From Desulfurococcaceae archaeon (lineage in GTDB: Archaea; Thermoproteota; Thermoprotei_A; Sulfolobales; NBVN01): DNA of 34,705 nucleotides. Below, piece after piece: positions 17,721 to 25,847 of this stretch. A model generated the notes under the pieces. It had not been told where the DNA came from and did not search any database. It saw only the letters and a list, made by a program, of their open reading frames with translations. The stretch lies in the NCBI GenBank assembly GCA_020832985.1, contig JAJHRE010000010.1, positions 1-34,705 on the forward strand, read 5' to 3'. A program made the position numbers and the translations under genes. How positions within the stretch are numbered: position 1 is the stretch's first letter; every line of letters begins with the position of its first letter.

Positions 17721-18854
17721 TTACTTATTAAGTGATCTTAAAATAAGCTCTGAAATATCTAGAACCTCTAGCTCTAACCCCTTACCCCTAACAGCAGTAT
17801 TTAACTGAACCTCACAGCTAGGACATGCAGTAACTAATACCTTAACACCATTAGGTACATCATTTAATCTATTTAACGCAATATTAGAACTCTTATCAGC
17901 GTCTAGAGCTAGGTATAGTCCTCCACCTCCGCAACAGTTACTTTCTAGTTGGTTTCCTCTCATCTCAACTAGTTTTAGTCCTTGAATACTTCTTATTATT
18001 TCTCTAGGTTCTTTAAATACCTTCATATGTCTACTTAATTCACATGGGTCGTGGTATGTTATTGTTTCTTCTAGTTGTAGTTTAGGTAGTTTTCCTTCCT
18101 TCATCAACTCATACAACCACTCAACTATATGATAAACCTTAATACTTGATTTAATACCTAACTCTCTAGCCTTATCTCTTAAAGACCTAGTACATGCTGG
18201 ACACGTAGTGATGACAACACCAGCACCACAACCCTCTAAAGACCTTAAAGCCTTACTAACCTGAGACCTATAACCAACAACATCACCAGCTAAGTATAGA
18301 GGCCAACCACAACAAGGCTCAGAATCAATAACTGCAACATCACCGACTAAAGACTTAATAAGTTCGTATGCTGCTAATGCAGAATCAGGTCTTCTAATAG
18401 ATGTAGTACATCCAGCCCAGTAAACAACCCTACCCTTAGTAGGTGGTTTCTCAGGTAGGTAATCAATCCACATAGCCTTAATAGAAGGATCTACATTATA
18501 TGGGTTATCAGTACTGACTATACTCTTAATTAGGTTACCAATTACGTCTAACACTATCCCGTTCTCCGTAAGAAGAGTCCTACCTATTAAGTATGCTTCT
18601 GTGAGTTCTAGACCTGATATACATTTTATTGAACAGTATCCACAGAGTGTACAGTATAGTCTACGGGCTAAATACTCTCTCGGTTTTAGAAGTCCCTCGT
18701 AAAGTCCTTGAAGTAGGAGTATCCTCCCCCTCGGACCATAGGTCTCAATATGGTCACTTACCTTAAGTACTGGGCATACAGCTTTACAGAATCCACATTT
18801 CTTACATGACTCTATATATTCGCTTAACTTACTTGTTAAGTCCTTACTACTCAT
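17721..18854 (-). CDS. Iron-sulfur oxidoreductase subunit (GlcF/GlpC-like, two CCG domains)
   Basis: The electron-transfer partner of the FAD oxidase encoded just upstream. Two [4Fe-4S] ferredoxin motifs lie near the N-terminus, at Cys 17-20-23-27 (CKKCGFCKAVC) and 68-71-74-78 (CTLCGYCSIKC). Two CCG cysteine-rich domains follow, with CCGWPLYLAG and CCGGGGLYLALD, each followed by a CPAC or CPSC. This is the layout of glycolate and D-lactate dehydrogenase Fe-S subunits. I prefer ATG 18854, with AGGGTG just upstream; the track's TTG 18872 would overlap the previous gene by eight bases. Confidence 0.9.
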   Translation of the reverse strand: MSSKDLTSKLSEYIESCKKCGFCKAVCPVLKVSDHIETYGPRGRILLLQGLYEGLLKPREYLARRLYCTLCGYCSIKCISGLELTEAYLIGRTLLTENGIVLDVIGNLIKSIVSTDNPYNVDPSIKAMWIDYLPEKPPTKGRVVYWAGCTTSIRRPDSALAAYELIKSLVGDVAVIDSEPCCGWPLYLAGDVVGYRSQVSKALRSLEGCGAGVVITTCPACTRSLRDKARELGIKSSIKVYHIVEWLYELMKEGKLPKLQLEETITYHDPCELSRHMKVFKEPREIIRSIQGLKLVEMRGNQLESNCCGGGGLYLALDADKSSNIALNRLNDVPNGVKVLVTACPSCEVQLNTAVRGKGLELEVLDISELILRSLNK

Positions 18855-18864
18855 CACGAACACC

Positions 18865-20250
18865 CTAATCAAACAGTTTTCCAGGGTTTAGAATCCCTTT
18901 AGGGTCGAATAACTTCTTAATACCCTTCATCAACTCTAAAGCATACTCACTCCTACGTACTTTAAGTTCCTTCACAAGTAAGTACTTCTTCTGCATACCG
19001 ATACCATGCTCTGCAGATACTGAGCCACCTAACTCAAGAGCTACTAATGCTATCTCATCATTAGCTTTATAACCCCTCTCCCATTCATCACCTGATGTTG
19101 AGTGTAATCCGGTGAATGTATGTAGATTCCCGTCACCTGCATGACCAACAGCAGCTATAGGTAGCTCATACTTCTTCGAGATATCCTTAATAGCTTTAAC
19201 TATGTTAGGTAGTTTAGATAGCGGTACGCATACATCGCCTATAATCACTACTGGATATAACCTCGATAATGCTGGGTATGCACCCTTCCTAGCCATGTAT
19301 ATACGGTTCATCTCATCAGGGTCTGTAGCTACGTCAATCCTAAACGCGTTATACTCCTTAAAAATACCTTTAAAGGTATTGATATATCTGTCAATAGCTT
19401 CTGGAGGACCGTCTACATCAGCTAGGACTGCAGCGTTAGCTTGAGGTAGCCCTAACTTGTAGACAGAATCTACAGCCTGTAATGTGATGTCGTCCATGAA
19501 CTCTAAGATCAGCGGGTTTAATCCTCTACGTCTGATGGTGAATATAGCTTTAGCTGCATCCTCAACATCACTAAAGAATGCAAGTATACGTCCTACCCTC
19601 TCAGGTAGTGGTACTATCTTGAATGTAGCTTTAGTTATTATCCCTAAAGTACCTTCAGAACCTGCTATTAGTTGAGCTAATTCGTAACCGAGTGCTTGCT
19701 TATATACTGGAGAACCTAACTGGAGTACTTTACCACCTGGTAATACTACCTCTACTGAGAGTAGGACATGCCTCATAGTTCCGTACCTAGCACCCCTCAT
19801 ACCACCACCGTCGTTAGCTAATGAACCTCCAATGGTAGCTACCTCAGCGCTTGCAGGGTCTATCGGGAACATGAAGCCATACTTCCTACACTCCTTATCA
19901 ACTTCATCAACTATCGCACCTGCTTCAGCTTCAACGATACCATCATCAACATCAACTCTAATCTTCTTCATACCGCTTAAGTCAAGTATTATACCTCCAT
20001 TAATTGGTATCGGACCTCCAGTAAGGCTAGTACCAGCACCTCTAGGAATGACTGGTATTACATGTTCATCAGCAAATTTAAGCACCTTAACTACATCCTC
20101 TGTAGAGTACGCCCTAACTATAACCCAAGGATATCCCTTATACACTATAGATGAGTCGTAGCCGTACACGTAAATATCTTCAGGTTCAGATAGTACTTTC
20201 TCAGGACCTAATAACTCACGTAACTTAACTACTACTTCATTTATATCCAT
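18865..20250 (-). CDS. FAD-linked 2-hydroxyacid oxidase (GlcD / D-lactate dehydrogenase family)
   Basis: Oxidises a 2-hydroxyacid such as glycolate or D-lactate to the 2-oxoacid; the exact substrate cannot be read from sequence. The N-terminal FAD-binding PCMH domain has VIPRGAGTSLTGGPIP and the ANDGGGMRGARYGT block. The C-terminal domain has HAGDGNLH near residue 368 and the signature AEHGIGMQKK near 412, with PKGILNPGK at the end. At 461 residues it is full length. ATG 20250. The Fe-S gene starts about ten bases after its stop, so the two form a complex and an operon. It is divergent from the GcvH-like gene. Confidence 0.93.
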   Translation of the reverse strand: MDINEVVVKLRELLGPEKVLSEPEDIYVYGYDSSIVYKGYPWVIVRAYSTEDVVKVLKFADEHVIPVIPRGAGTSLTGGPIPINGGIILDLSGMKKIRVDVDDGIVEAEAGAIVDEVDKECRKYGFMFPIDPASAEVATIGGSLANDGGGMRGARYGTMRHVLLSVEVVLPGGKVLQLGSPVYKQALGYELAQLIAGSEGTLGIITKATFKIVPLPERVGRILAFFSDVEDAAKAIFTIRRRGLNPLILEFMDDITLQAVDSVYKLGLPQANAAVLADVDGPPEAIDRYINTFKGIFKEYNAFRIDVATDPDEMNRIYMARKGAYPALSRLYPVVIIGDVCVPLSKLPNIVKAIKDISKKYELPIAAVGHAGDGNLHTFTGLHSTSGDEWERGYKANDEIALVALELGGSVSAEHGIGMQKKYLLVKELKVRRSEYALELMKGIKKLFDPKGILNPGKLFD

Positions 20251-20399
20251 AATCTAACCTCTGGAACCTCCTAAGTACGTAATGCTGTACCTGTTTATTA
20301 ATTTTCTACATTCTAGGTGTAAGAATGAGTTATTGTTTGGTTAGATAAACTAACTGAATAATTTATTAAAGAATCCTTGAGTTAGTTACGGGGGTTAGT

Positions 20400-20843
20400 A
20401 TGGTTAAAGTTGAAGAATTTGAATTGAAGGAAGACTTATATTACTGGCGTAAGGGTCATACATGGGCTAAGATAGAGAGTAAGGATAGGGTTAGAATTGG
20501 TATAGATGATGTAGGTGTTAGAGCTGCTGGTGAGATAGTTTTCGTTAGGTTGAAGCCTAAGGGTGCTAAGGTTAAGCAAGGTGATGCTTTAGGTGTTTTA
20601 GAATCTGCTAAGTGGGTAGGACCTATAGAATCACCAGTTAGTGGTGAGATAGTAGAAGTTAATGAGCAACTCAGAAAACAACCTAAATTACTCGTGAGTA
20701 GTCCCTACAGCGATGGTTGGGTAGCTGTTATTAAACCATCAAATCTAGAAGCAGATACTGCAAACTTGCTTAAGGGCTCTGATCCTCAAGCTATTGAATG
20801 GTATAAGAAAGAGATTGAGGAGAAAGTCAGGAAGAAGAAGTAA
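20400..20843 (+). CDS. gcvH: GcvH-like lipoyl carrier protein
   Basis: A 147-residue lipoyl-domain protein. The start (HTWAKIES...VRIGIDD) and AAGEIVFVRLKPKG match glycine-cleavage H protein, and the lipoylated Lys is expected in LESAKWVGPIESPVSGE at about residue 71. Canonical H proteins usually read ESVKA at this place, so the KWVGP stretch is unusual. No glycine-cleavage P, T or L gene is in the window. The carrier could serve glycine cleavage or a sulfur-metabolising Hdr-like complex; I cannot decide. ATG 20400 with a TATA-like TTTATTAA upstream. Confidence 0.85.
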   Translation: MVKVEEFELKEDLYYWRKGHTWAKIESKDRVRIGIDDVGVRAAGEIVFVRLKPKGAKVKQGDALGVLESAKWVGPIESPVSGEIVEVNEQLRKQPKLLVSSPYSDGWVAVIKPSNLEADTANLLKGSDPQAIEWYKKEIEEKVRKKK

Positions 20844-20869
20844 GGGGATATCGCTTAAAAACTTAAACA

Positions 20870-20874
20870 TTTTT
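20870..20874 (+). terminator. T-run terminator after the GcvH-like gene
   Basis: TTTTT about 27 bases past the stop, in AT-rich DNA, as expected for archaeal termination. The remaining bases up to Alba are AT-rich, with no gene I can see. Confidence 0.35.
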
Positions 20875-21029
20875 AATTACGAATACATCAGCATTTGTTT
20901 GTTTCTAGGAATCGTAAAAAACCCTCTCAAGACGGACTCATAAGCTTAAGGATTGAAGTTCTTTAAATATTATTCAATGATATAAATTTTAAATAGTGAT
21001 TTAAAAATTTATGTAAAGGTGTTTAGGTA

Positions 21030-21290
21030 TTGAGTGGTGAGGAGGGGTTAGTATCAGTGGGTAGTAGACCGTTAAGTGATTACGTCTTATCAGTAGTCAT
21101 ACTCTTTAATCAGGGTGTTAAAAGGGTTATTCTTAAAGGGAGGGGAGTAAATATCAGTAAGACTATAGCTGTCTACAACGCTGTGAAGGATAGGTTAGGT
21201 GATGCTATAAAACTGGAGAATATTGAGATAGGGAGTGAGTATCTTAATAAGAAGAGAGTCTCATATATAAGGATAGTACTTTCTAGGTAG
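21030..21290 (+). CDS. albA: Alba DNA/RNA-binding chromatin protein
   Basis: A small abundant nucleic-acid-binding protein of archaeal chromatin. The 86 residues show the Alba order: VSVGSRPLSDYVLSVVILFNQGV, then KRVILKGRGVNISKTIAVYNAVKDR, and a final strand pair with a basic hairpin before VSYIRIVLSR. No ATG is available; the track's TTG at 21030 gives the expected N-terminus and has AAAGGTG upstream. The Lys equivalent to the Sir2-regulated Lys of Sulfolobus Alba cannot be assigned with confidence. Single-gene unit between AT-rich spacers. Confidence 0.9.
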   Translation: MSGEEGLVSVGSRPLSDYVLSVVILFNQGVKRVILKGRGVNISKTIAVYNAVKDRLGDAIKLENIEIGSEYLNKKRVSYIRIVLSR

Positions 21291-21448
21291 GACAGGTAAG
21301 TACTGTAAATAATCTTTTATAATTATAACTTACGAACTTAGAGTGAGTAGTTATAACTCTCGAGAATCATATTAAGAGTTATTAAATGTGAATATATGAT
21401 GAAAATTTATTAATACTGGATACGTAGTTTGATGTGTAAGGGTGTGAA

Positions 21449-21787
21449 ATGAAGGGGAAGAATAGTAAAGCTGATATAGAAGTATTATGTGGCGGCCTCC
21501 CACCTGAGTTATGTGTTCAATTAGGTGCTGAACAACAAATCATAAAAATAAAGCTTGAGAAACGTAAGTTCGGTAAGGAGGTTACAGTAATTGAAGGGCT
21601 TGACCAGACTGTTTTTGATTTATGGAAAGTAGCATCACACCTTAAGAGTAAGTTAGCTACTGGAGGTACTGTTAAGAATGGGCATATAGAGATTCAAGGA
21701 GATCATAGAAATAAAGTTAAGAATATATTAATAAATGAGTTTGGAATACCGCCTGAAAACATAATATTTATTGAGTCATTAGAATAA
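21449..21787 (+). CDS. Translation initiation factor aIF1 (SUI1 family)
   Basis: Helps the small ribosomal subunit choose the correct start codon. The 112-residue protein has [22 protein letters not shown], the basic loop and first strands of the SUI1 fold, then [22 protein letters not shown], the most conserved part of the family. Near the N-terminus, CGGLPPELC could bind a metal together with other cysteines, but only two Cys are visible. ATG 21449 with a TATA-like AATTTATTAAT upstream. A short palindrome (AAAACAATTGTTTT) follows the stop. Confidence 0.92.
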   Translation: MKGKNSKADIEVLCGGLPPELCVQLGAEQQIIKIKLEKRKFGKEVTVIEGLDQTVFDLWKVASHLKSKLATGGTVKNGHIEIQGDHRNKVKNILINEFGIPPENIIFIESLE

Positions 21788-21945
21788 AACAATTGTTTTA
21801 AACCCAACTTAACCTACTCTTATTTCTTAATAACAGCCTTACTCAGTATTACATCATATGCTTTTAACCTGTTATGACTTAATATACGTTAAGTTTATAA
21901 ACTTGAAAATATCAAAACCACTGATTAGGAGGAGCTATCAAGGAG

Positions 21946-22362
21946 ATGTCCCAAGCCCAAGATATGTGGGTGAGCGATAAAATATCTAACGCTTCAAATG
22001 CTATTATAGGGAAGCACATATATGCTAACCTCTATGAACCAGACCCTAAAATCCTCAACGATGAAGATACGCTTAAAAACATCGTTATTGAGGCAGTCCA
22101 CCTAGCAAACATGACGTTAATTGAGGTTAAATCATGGAGGGTTCCAGGTAATAAGGGTGGGGTCTCAATTTTAGCACTAATTACAGAATCCCATATAGCA
22201 CTACATACATGGATAGAATATAAATATGCAACCCTCGATATATACACATGCGGTGAGAAGAGTGATCCGTGGGCAGCATTCGAATACATAGTCTCAAAAC
22301 TTAAACCTAAAACATTTAAAGTCAATTATTCGGATAGATCGTCAACCCCAGTAAACTACTAA
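21946..22362 (+). CDS. speD: Pyruvoyl-dependent S-adenosylmethionine or arginine decarboxylase proenzyme
   Basis: Supplies polyamine synthesis. The 138-residue proenzyme self-cleaves at Ser 82 in ITESHIALHTW to make the pyruvoyl cofactor, and has the following EYKYATLDIYTCG block with its catalytic Cys. In Crenarchaeota two close relatives exist, one acting on S-adenosylmethionine and one on arginine; sequence reading alone does not tell me which this is. The motif reads HTWIEY where most have HTWPEY. Start ATG 21946. A strong GGAGGAG sits about 13 bases upstream and a second GGAG abuts the ATG. Confidence 0.88.
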   Translation: MSQAQDMWVSDKISNASNAIIGKHIYANLYEPDPKILNDEDTLKNIVIEAVHLANMTLIEVKSWRVPGNKGGVSILALITESHIALHTWIEYKYATLDIYTCGEKSDPWAAFEYIVSKLKPKTFKVNYSDRSSTPVNY

Positions 22363-22384
22363 AACCACAAATATAACCCCTATA

Positions 22385-22389
22385 TTTTT
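22385..22389 (+). terminator. T-run terminator after the decarboxylase gene
   Basis: TTTTT 22 bases past the stop codon. Assigned by pattern only. Confidence 0.35.
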
Positions 22390-22450
22390 CCTCACGATTC
22401 ACACTGAATAGTGTTAATAATTTATGTGATACCGTTATAAGTTAAATTAA

Positions 22451-22551
22451 TGGAGCCGCCGCCGGGATTTGAACCCGGGACCTCCGCCTTACCAGGGCGG
22501 CGCCTAGTGTCTCGGTCTCACCGAGAATCCACCCTGCTGAGCTACGGCGGC
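22451..22551 (-). tRNA. tRNA-Thr (GGT) with a D-stem intron and encoded CCA
   Basis: On the minus strand the acceptor arms GCCGCCG and CGGCGGC pair, the discriminator is T (expected for archaeal threonine tRNAs), and CCA is encoded (22451-22453). The anticodon stem CCGCC/GGCGG encloses loop CTGGTAA, anticodon GGT (plus-strand 22491-22493). The T arm is CCGGG-TTCAAAT-CCCGG. The D stem GCTC...GAGC forms only after removing 24 bases, giving 77 bases with CCA. Confidence 0.92.
22504..22527 (-). other. Non-canonical tRNA-Thr intron (24 bases, inside the D stem)
   Basis: The intron has its own hairpin (TCTCGG/CCGAGA, loop TGAGA). GGTG in the exon pairs with CACT in the intron to leave three-base bulges GAT and AGG, so a cut after the second base of each removes exactly these 24 bases and joins GA to GC. 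Insertion lies between tRNA positions 23 and 24, away from the usual 37/38 site. Confidence 0.85.
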
Positions 22552-22703
22552 ACTCCATAAGTAAATAGTTCATATTTAGGTTTTAAGTATTTTCATTTTA
22601 ATTATTATTAATGTCACGGTAATGTAGTCATCGATTTAATCTAATTCCTGTTTTACTAAGGGGAAAATTAAAAATAAAGTTCTATTAATTATATGATACT
22701 TAA

Positions 22704-23468
22704 TTACTTAAGTATACCTAACTGTTTAAATGCTTCTGTATATCCTCTAATCATGTATGCTAGGTCGTGTCTTAAGGCTATGAAGTTAAACCCTTTCTTA
22801 ACTTTATCTAGTGCGTCTTGAGGGTCTTGAGTCATTATACCTGCTATCTTACCAGCTGCTTTAGCTGCATTAAGTACTTTCTCAACAGCAGCTACATACT
22901 TCGGATTATTAAATTCCTGGAAGATCCCGAGTGATGCTGATAGGTCGTTAGGCCCTATAAACACACCGTCAATACCGTCAACTGAGAGTATCTCATTAAC
23001 GTTATTAACACCTTCCTCAGTCTCTATCTGAACTATGACTAGGATATCCTCATTAGCTTTCTTGAAGTACTCCTTAGCACTTATGAATCCATACATAATA
23101 CACCTCCTAGGGCCTACACCTCTAATACCCTGTGGTGGGTACTTACATGCCTTAACAGCCTGTATAGCCTCCTCCTTAGTATTTACTTGAGGAACTAATA
23201 TCCCTTGAGCACCAGTATCTAAAACCCTCTTAATAATTACGAAATCATTCCACGGAACCCTAACTATAGGGACTATATCAGTAAATCTTAAAGGCATCAT
23301 CAAGAACTCAACATCCTTAACATCTAACGGTGTGTGTTCCATATCTATTACGAACCAATCAAATGGGAGATTAGATAATGCCTCAGTAACCTCAGGATAA
23401 CCTAAAGTTATCCAAGTACCGTAAGTAACCTTCCCCTGAGCTACTTTCTCCTTAACCTTATTCACCAT
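22704..23468 (-). CDS. HpcH/HpaI-family aldolase
   Basis: A class II, metal-dependent aldolase of the 2-keto-3-deoxy acid type that splits such acids to pyruvate plus an aldehyde. Landmarks: FDWFVIDMEHTPLDV (catalytic His region), IVRVPWND, the metal-binding Glu in VQIETEEGV, and GPNDLSASLG. At about 254 residues from ATG 23468 (MVNKVKEKVAQG) it is full length; the track's longer N-terminus (from 23525) is unsupported, and GGTGG precedes the chosen ATG. A TATA-like stretch near 23491-23505 gives a short leader. The natural substrate is unknown. It lies alone between two tRNA genes on the same strand. Confidence 0.88.
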   Translation of the reverse strand: MVNKVKEKVAQGKVTYGTWITLGYPEVTEALSNLPFDWFVIDMEHTPLDVKDVEFLMMPLRFTDIVPIVRVPWNDFVIIKRVLDTGAQGILVPQVNTKEEAIQAVKACKYPPQGIRGVGPRRCIMYGFISAKEYFKKANEDILVIVQIETEEGVNNVNEILSVDGIDGVFIGPNDLSASLGIFQEFNNPKYVAAVEKVLNAAKAAGKIAGIMTQDPQDALDKVKKGFNFIALRHDLAYMIRGYTEAFKQLGILK

Positions 23469-23647
23469 ACAACCACCGTAATATACTTTCGTAAAATAAT
23501 AAAAACCTAAATCAAACAAAACCATAGCGGATTATCACAATGATTAAATATTGAATCAAGACATAATAATCTCAGACCCTACGTCCTCATAACCCTCATT
23601 ACTGAAGACAGACATAAACAAAAAGAACTTATGATGACCTATTGAGG

Positions 23648-23721
23648 CGCCGGGGGGAGGACTCGAACCTCCGACCACCGGGTTAACAGCCCGGCGCTCT
23701 ACCAGGCTGAGCTACCCCGGC
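23648..23721 (-). tRNA. tRNA-Asn (GTT), intronless
   Basis: All arms pair: acceptor GCCGGGG/CCCCGGC, D stem GCTC/GAGC, anticodon stem CCGGG/CCCGG with loop CTGTTAA (anticodon GTT), T arm GGAGG-TTCGAGT-CCTCC, discriminator G. It totals 74 bases without a gap, and no CCA is encoded (the next bases are CCT). Confidence 0.95.
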
Positions 23722-23807
23722 ACCTACTTCCTTAAATTATCAATTAATATTTAGGTTTTAAATCTTTAGTGACTGTTATGATAAGGATTACAGTATTTTA
23801 AGTGTAT

Positions 23808-25838
23808 TTAAGGTTTTAGTTTACAATCATTGATTAAGTAGTTAACTACCTCCTTAGAGAATTTCCCTAAAGACTTTAACTTACTTAGTTTTTTAAGGTA
23901 TTCACACCAATTAATACCTAACTTCTTACTCCACGACCTATACATATCTTTAATGTTGTCATACGCTATTTTATGGAATTCACATAAGTAAATACCGTTG
24001 ATGAGGTCGTACGCACCCCTACCACATATCTGACACTTAATATCATTACTCATACCTACTAACTTAAGTACTACACTTACATCCTTACCATCTATGAAAT
24101 CTTTAAATTGTTTGAACTTACCCTTAAGTACATCTTTAGCCTCAGAGATAACTGATGACCTACTTACCCTCCCTTTAATTATATTAGTTAGTCGGTCTTC
24201 AAACTTCCTAGTAAGTTCAACACTAGTTAAGTCGTTGAAGAATGTATTCAATATTTTAACAACTTGAAATCCTAAATCAGTAACATCTACATACTTTGAT
24301 GAGGTCTTTAAATACCCTCTCTTAAATAATGTCTCAATGATCTCCGCCCTAGTTGCCTCTGTACCTATCCCTACAGACTCCATCCACTTAAGTATTGAGG
24401 CTTTAGTATACCTCTGCGGTCGTTTACTGTAGATATGAGTGACTCGAACATCAATAACTTCAACTACATCACCTACACGTAATGATGGTATCCTACGTGT
24501 AAGAAGTCTGTAGAAGGGGTAATACCTTAACCAACCAGTGTTGATAACCTCAGAACCGCTTAAAGAGAATGTTAACTTACTGAATTTGATGAAATATCTA
24601 CGCTTCCTTATCTTAGCAGGATCTGCAAATGATGCTAAATACCTCCTCACTATTAAGTCATAAAGTCTTACAGCATCTCTACCTAGATCTCTACGTGGTT
24701 GATACCCAGTCGGGTATATTGCTGGATGTGCTGGGTCGTCTCTCACACCTTCAACAGGTATTAACCTCTCCTTACTTAGTAATTCCTTAGCCAACACGCT
24801 ATACTCTTTAATCTTAGCTATATTAGAAATTATCGACCTATTATTCAGTGTCTTAGGGAGTTTCTGACTGTTTGTCCTCGGATAACTAATTAATGAATCT
24901 AGGTATAATTCCTCAGCTATTGATAATGTCTTAGACGGTGAGAAGCCGTAGATCCTAAATGCCTCATACTGAAGATCAGGTAAGTTGAAAGGTGGTAGCG
25001 GGTCTAACACCTCCTCTAGCACTTCAACATTAGCTATTTCTAAGTACTTATGTTTTCTTATATCATCTACTAACTGCTTAACAACATCTAAACTGTCTAG
25101 GGGGTTGAATAGATTCTCTAGAAAGTACTCTTCACCTTTAACACGTATCTTAACCCTTAATGAGAAACTTACATCAGGTACGAAGGTATTAGTGATTAAG
25201 GTGTTATTAGCTACTTCAACTAATGTTGGTGACTGAACCCTACCAGCACTTAATGTAATCCTTCTTCCATAAACCCTCCTAAAAATATCTGAGAGTGCTC
25301 TACTAACATTTATACCCCATAACCAATCAAGTTCATGTCTGCATAACCCAGCCTCAATCATATCCCAATCAAGAGGTCTTAAATTATTATAAGCATTTCT
25401 TAACTCATCAATAGTTAAGCTTGAGAACTTCATCCTCTTAGCCTTCTTAATATCTCCGAAGTTAGATATAACCATATAACCTATTACAGAGCCTTCAATA
25501 TCGTAATCACATGCATTAATATATTCTGAAGCATTTCTAAGAAGCTTACTAACTACTTTATAGTAATTCATTAAGAATTTAGCATCCCTATCCTCAAACC
25601 ACCTCGGTACCCACTTATAATTAAATACTGGGTAACCATCCTCATCACTTGACAACGTGAACATATGACCAGCAACACCTACAACGACAACTAACTTCTC
25701 ATCAACCCTTCCAACCCAGTAAGGTACACCATAACTACTGAACCTCCTACTTATCCCTAAAGCCTGAGCTATCTTAGCCGCAGCCTTAGGCTTCTCAGCA
25801 ACTATCACTATATGGTCTCTAAACTCCGTGATATTCAT
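23808..25838 (-). CDS. topA: DNA topoisomerase IA (archaeal TopA / type III-like)
   Basis: Relaxes negative supercoils or separates linked single strands. The Toprim domain begins with IVIVAEKPKAAAKIA and has ACDYDIEG (acidic DxD-type residues) near 109-116. The SAGRVQSPTL block follows, and the catalytic Tyr is in LISYPRTN near residue 318. The helix-rich part with GIGTEATRAEIIETL is typical. A C-terminal zinc site CQICGRGAYDL...LCEFHK is near residue 600. At 676 residues it is a full-length enzyme, separate from reverse gyrase. ATG 25838. The M50 protease gene ends ten bases upstream, so they probably share a transcript. Confidence 0.95.
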   Translation of the reverse strand: MNITEFRDHIVIVAEKPKAAAKIAQALGISRRFSSYGVPYWVGRVDEKLVVVVGVAGHMFTLSSDEDGYPVFNYKWVPRWFEDRDAKFLMNYYKVVSKLLRNASEYINACDYDIEGSVIGYMVISNFGDIKKAKRMKFSSLTIDELRNAYNNLRPLDWDMIEAGLCRHELDWLWGINVSRALSDIFRRVYGRRITLSAGRVQSPTLVEVANNTLITNTFVPDVSFSLRVKIRVKGEEYFLENLFNPLDSLDVVKQLVDDIRKHKYLEIANVEVLEEVLDPLPPFNLPDLQYEAFRIYGFSPSKTLSIAEELYLDSLISYPRTNSQKLPKTLNNRSIISNIAKIKEYSVLAKELLSKERLIPVEGVRDDPAHPAIYPTGYQPRRDLGRDAVRLYDLIVRRYLASFADPAKIRKRRYFIKFSKLTFSLSGSEVINTGWLRYYPFYRLLTRRIPSLRVGDVVEVIDVRVTHIYSKRPQRYTKASILKWMESVGIGTEATRAEIIETLFKRGYLKTSSKYVDVTDLGFQVVKILNTFFNDLTSVELTRKFEDRLTNIIKGRVSRSSVISEAKDVLKGKFKQFKDFIDGKDVSVVLKLVGMSNDIKCQICGRGAYDLINGIYLCEFHKIAYDNIKDMYRSWSKKLGINWCEYLKKLSKLKSLGKFSKEVVNYLINDCKLKP

Positions 25839-25847
25839 AATAGCTAC

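Noticed and set aside
21400-21448. C box TATGATGA ahead of aIF1
   Set aside because: No D box follows at the expected distance; the AT-rich stretch is better read as the aIF1 promoter.
23545-23640. C/D-like sRNA upstream of the aldolase (minus strand ATGAGGA...CTGA)
   Set aside because: The C box is imperfect and there is no second box pair; too weak to call.
23808-25838. Topoisomerase half of a split reverse gyrase
   Set aside because: It is a complete type IA enzyme with its own Toprim, catalytic Tyr and C-terminal zinc site; the reverse gyrase at the left edge is a separate gene.
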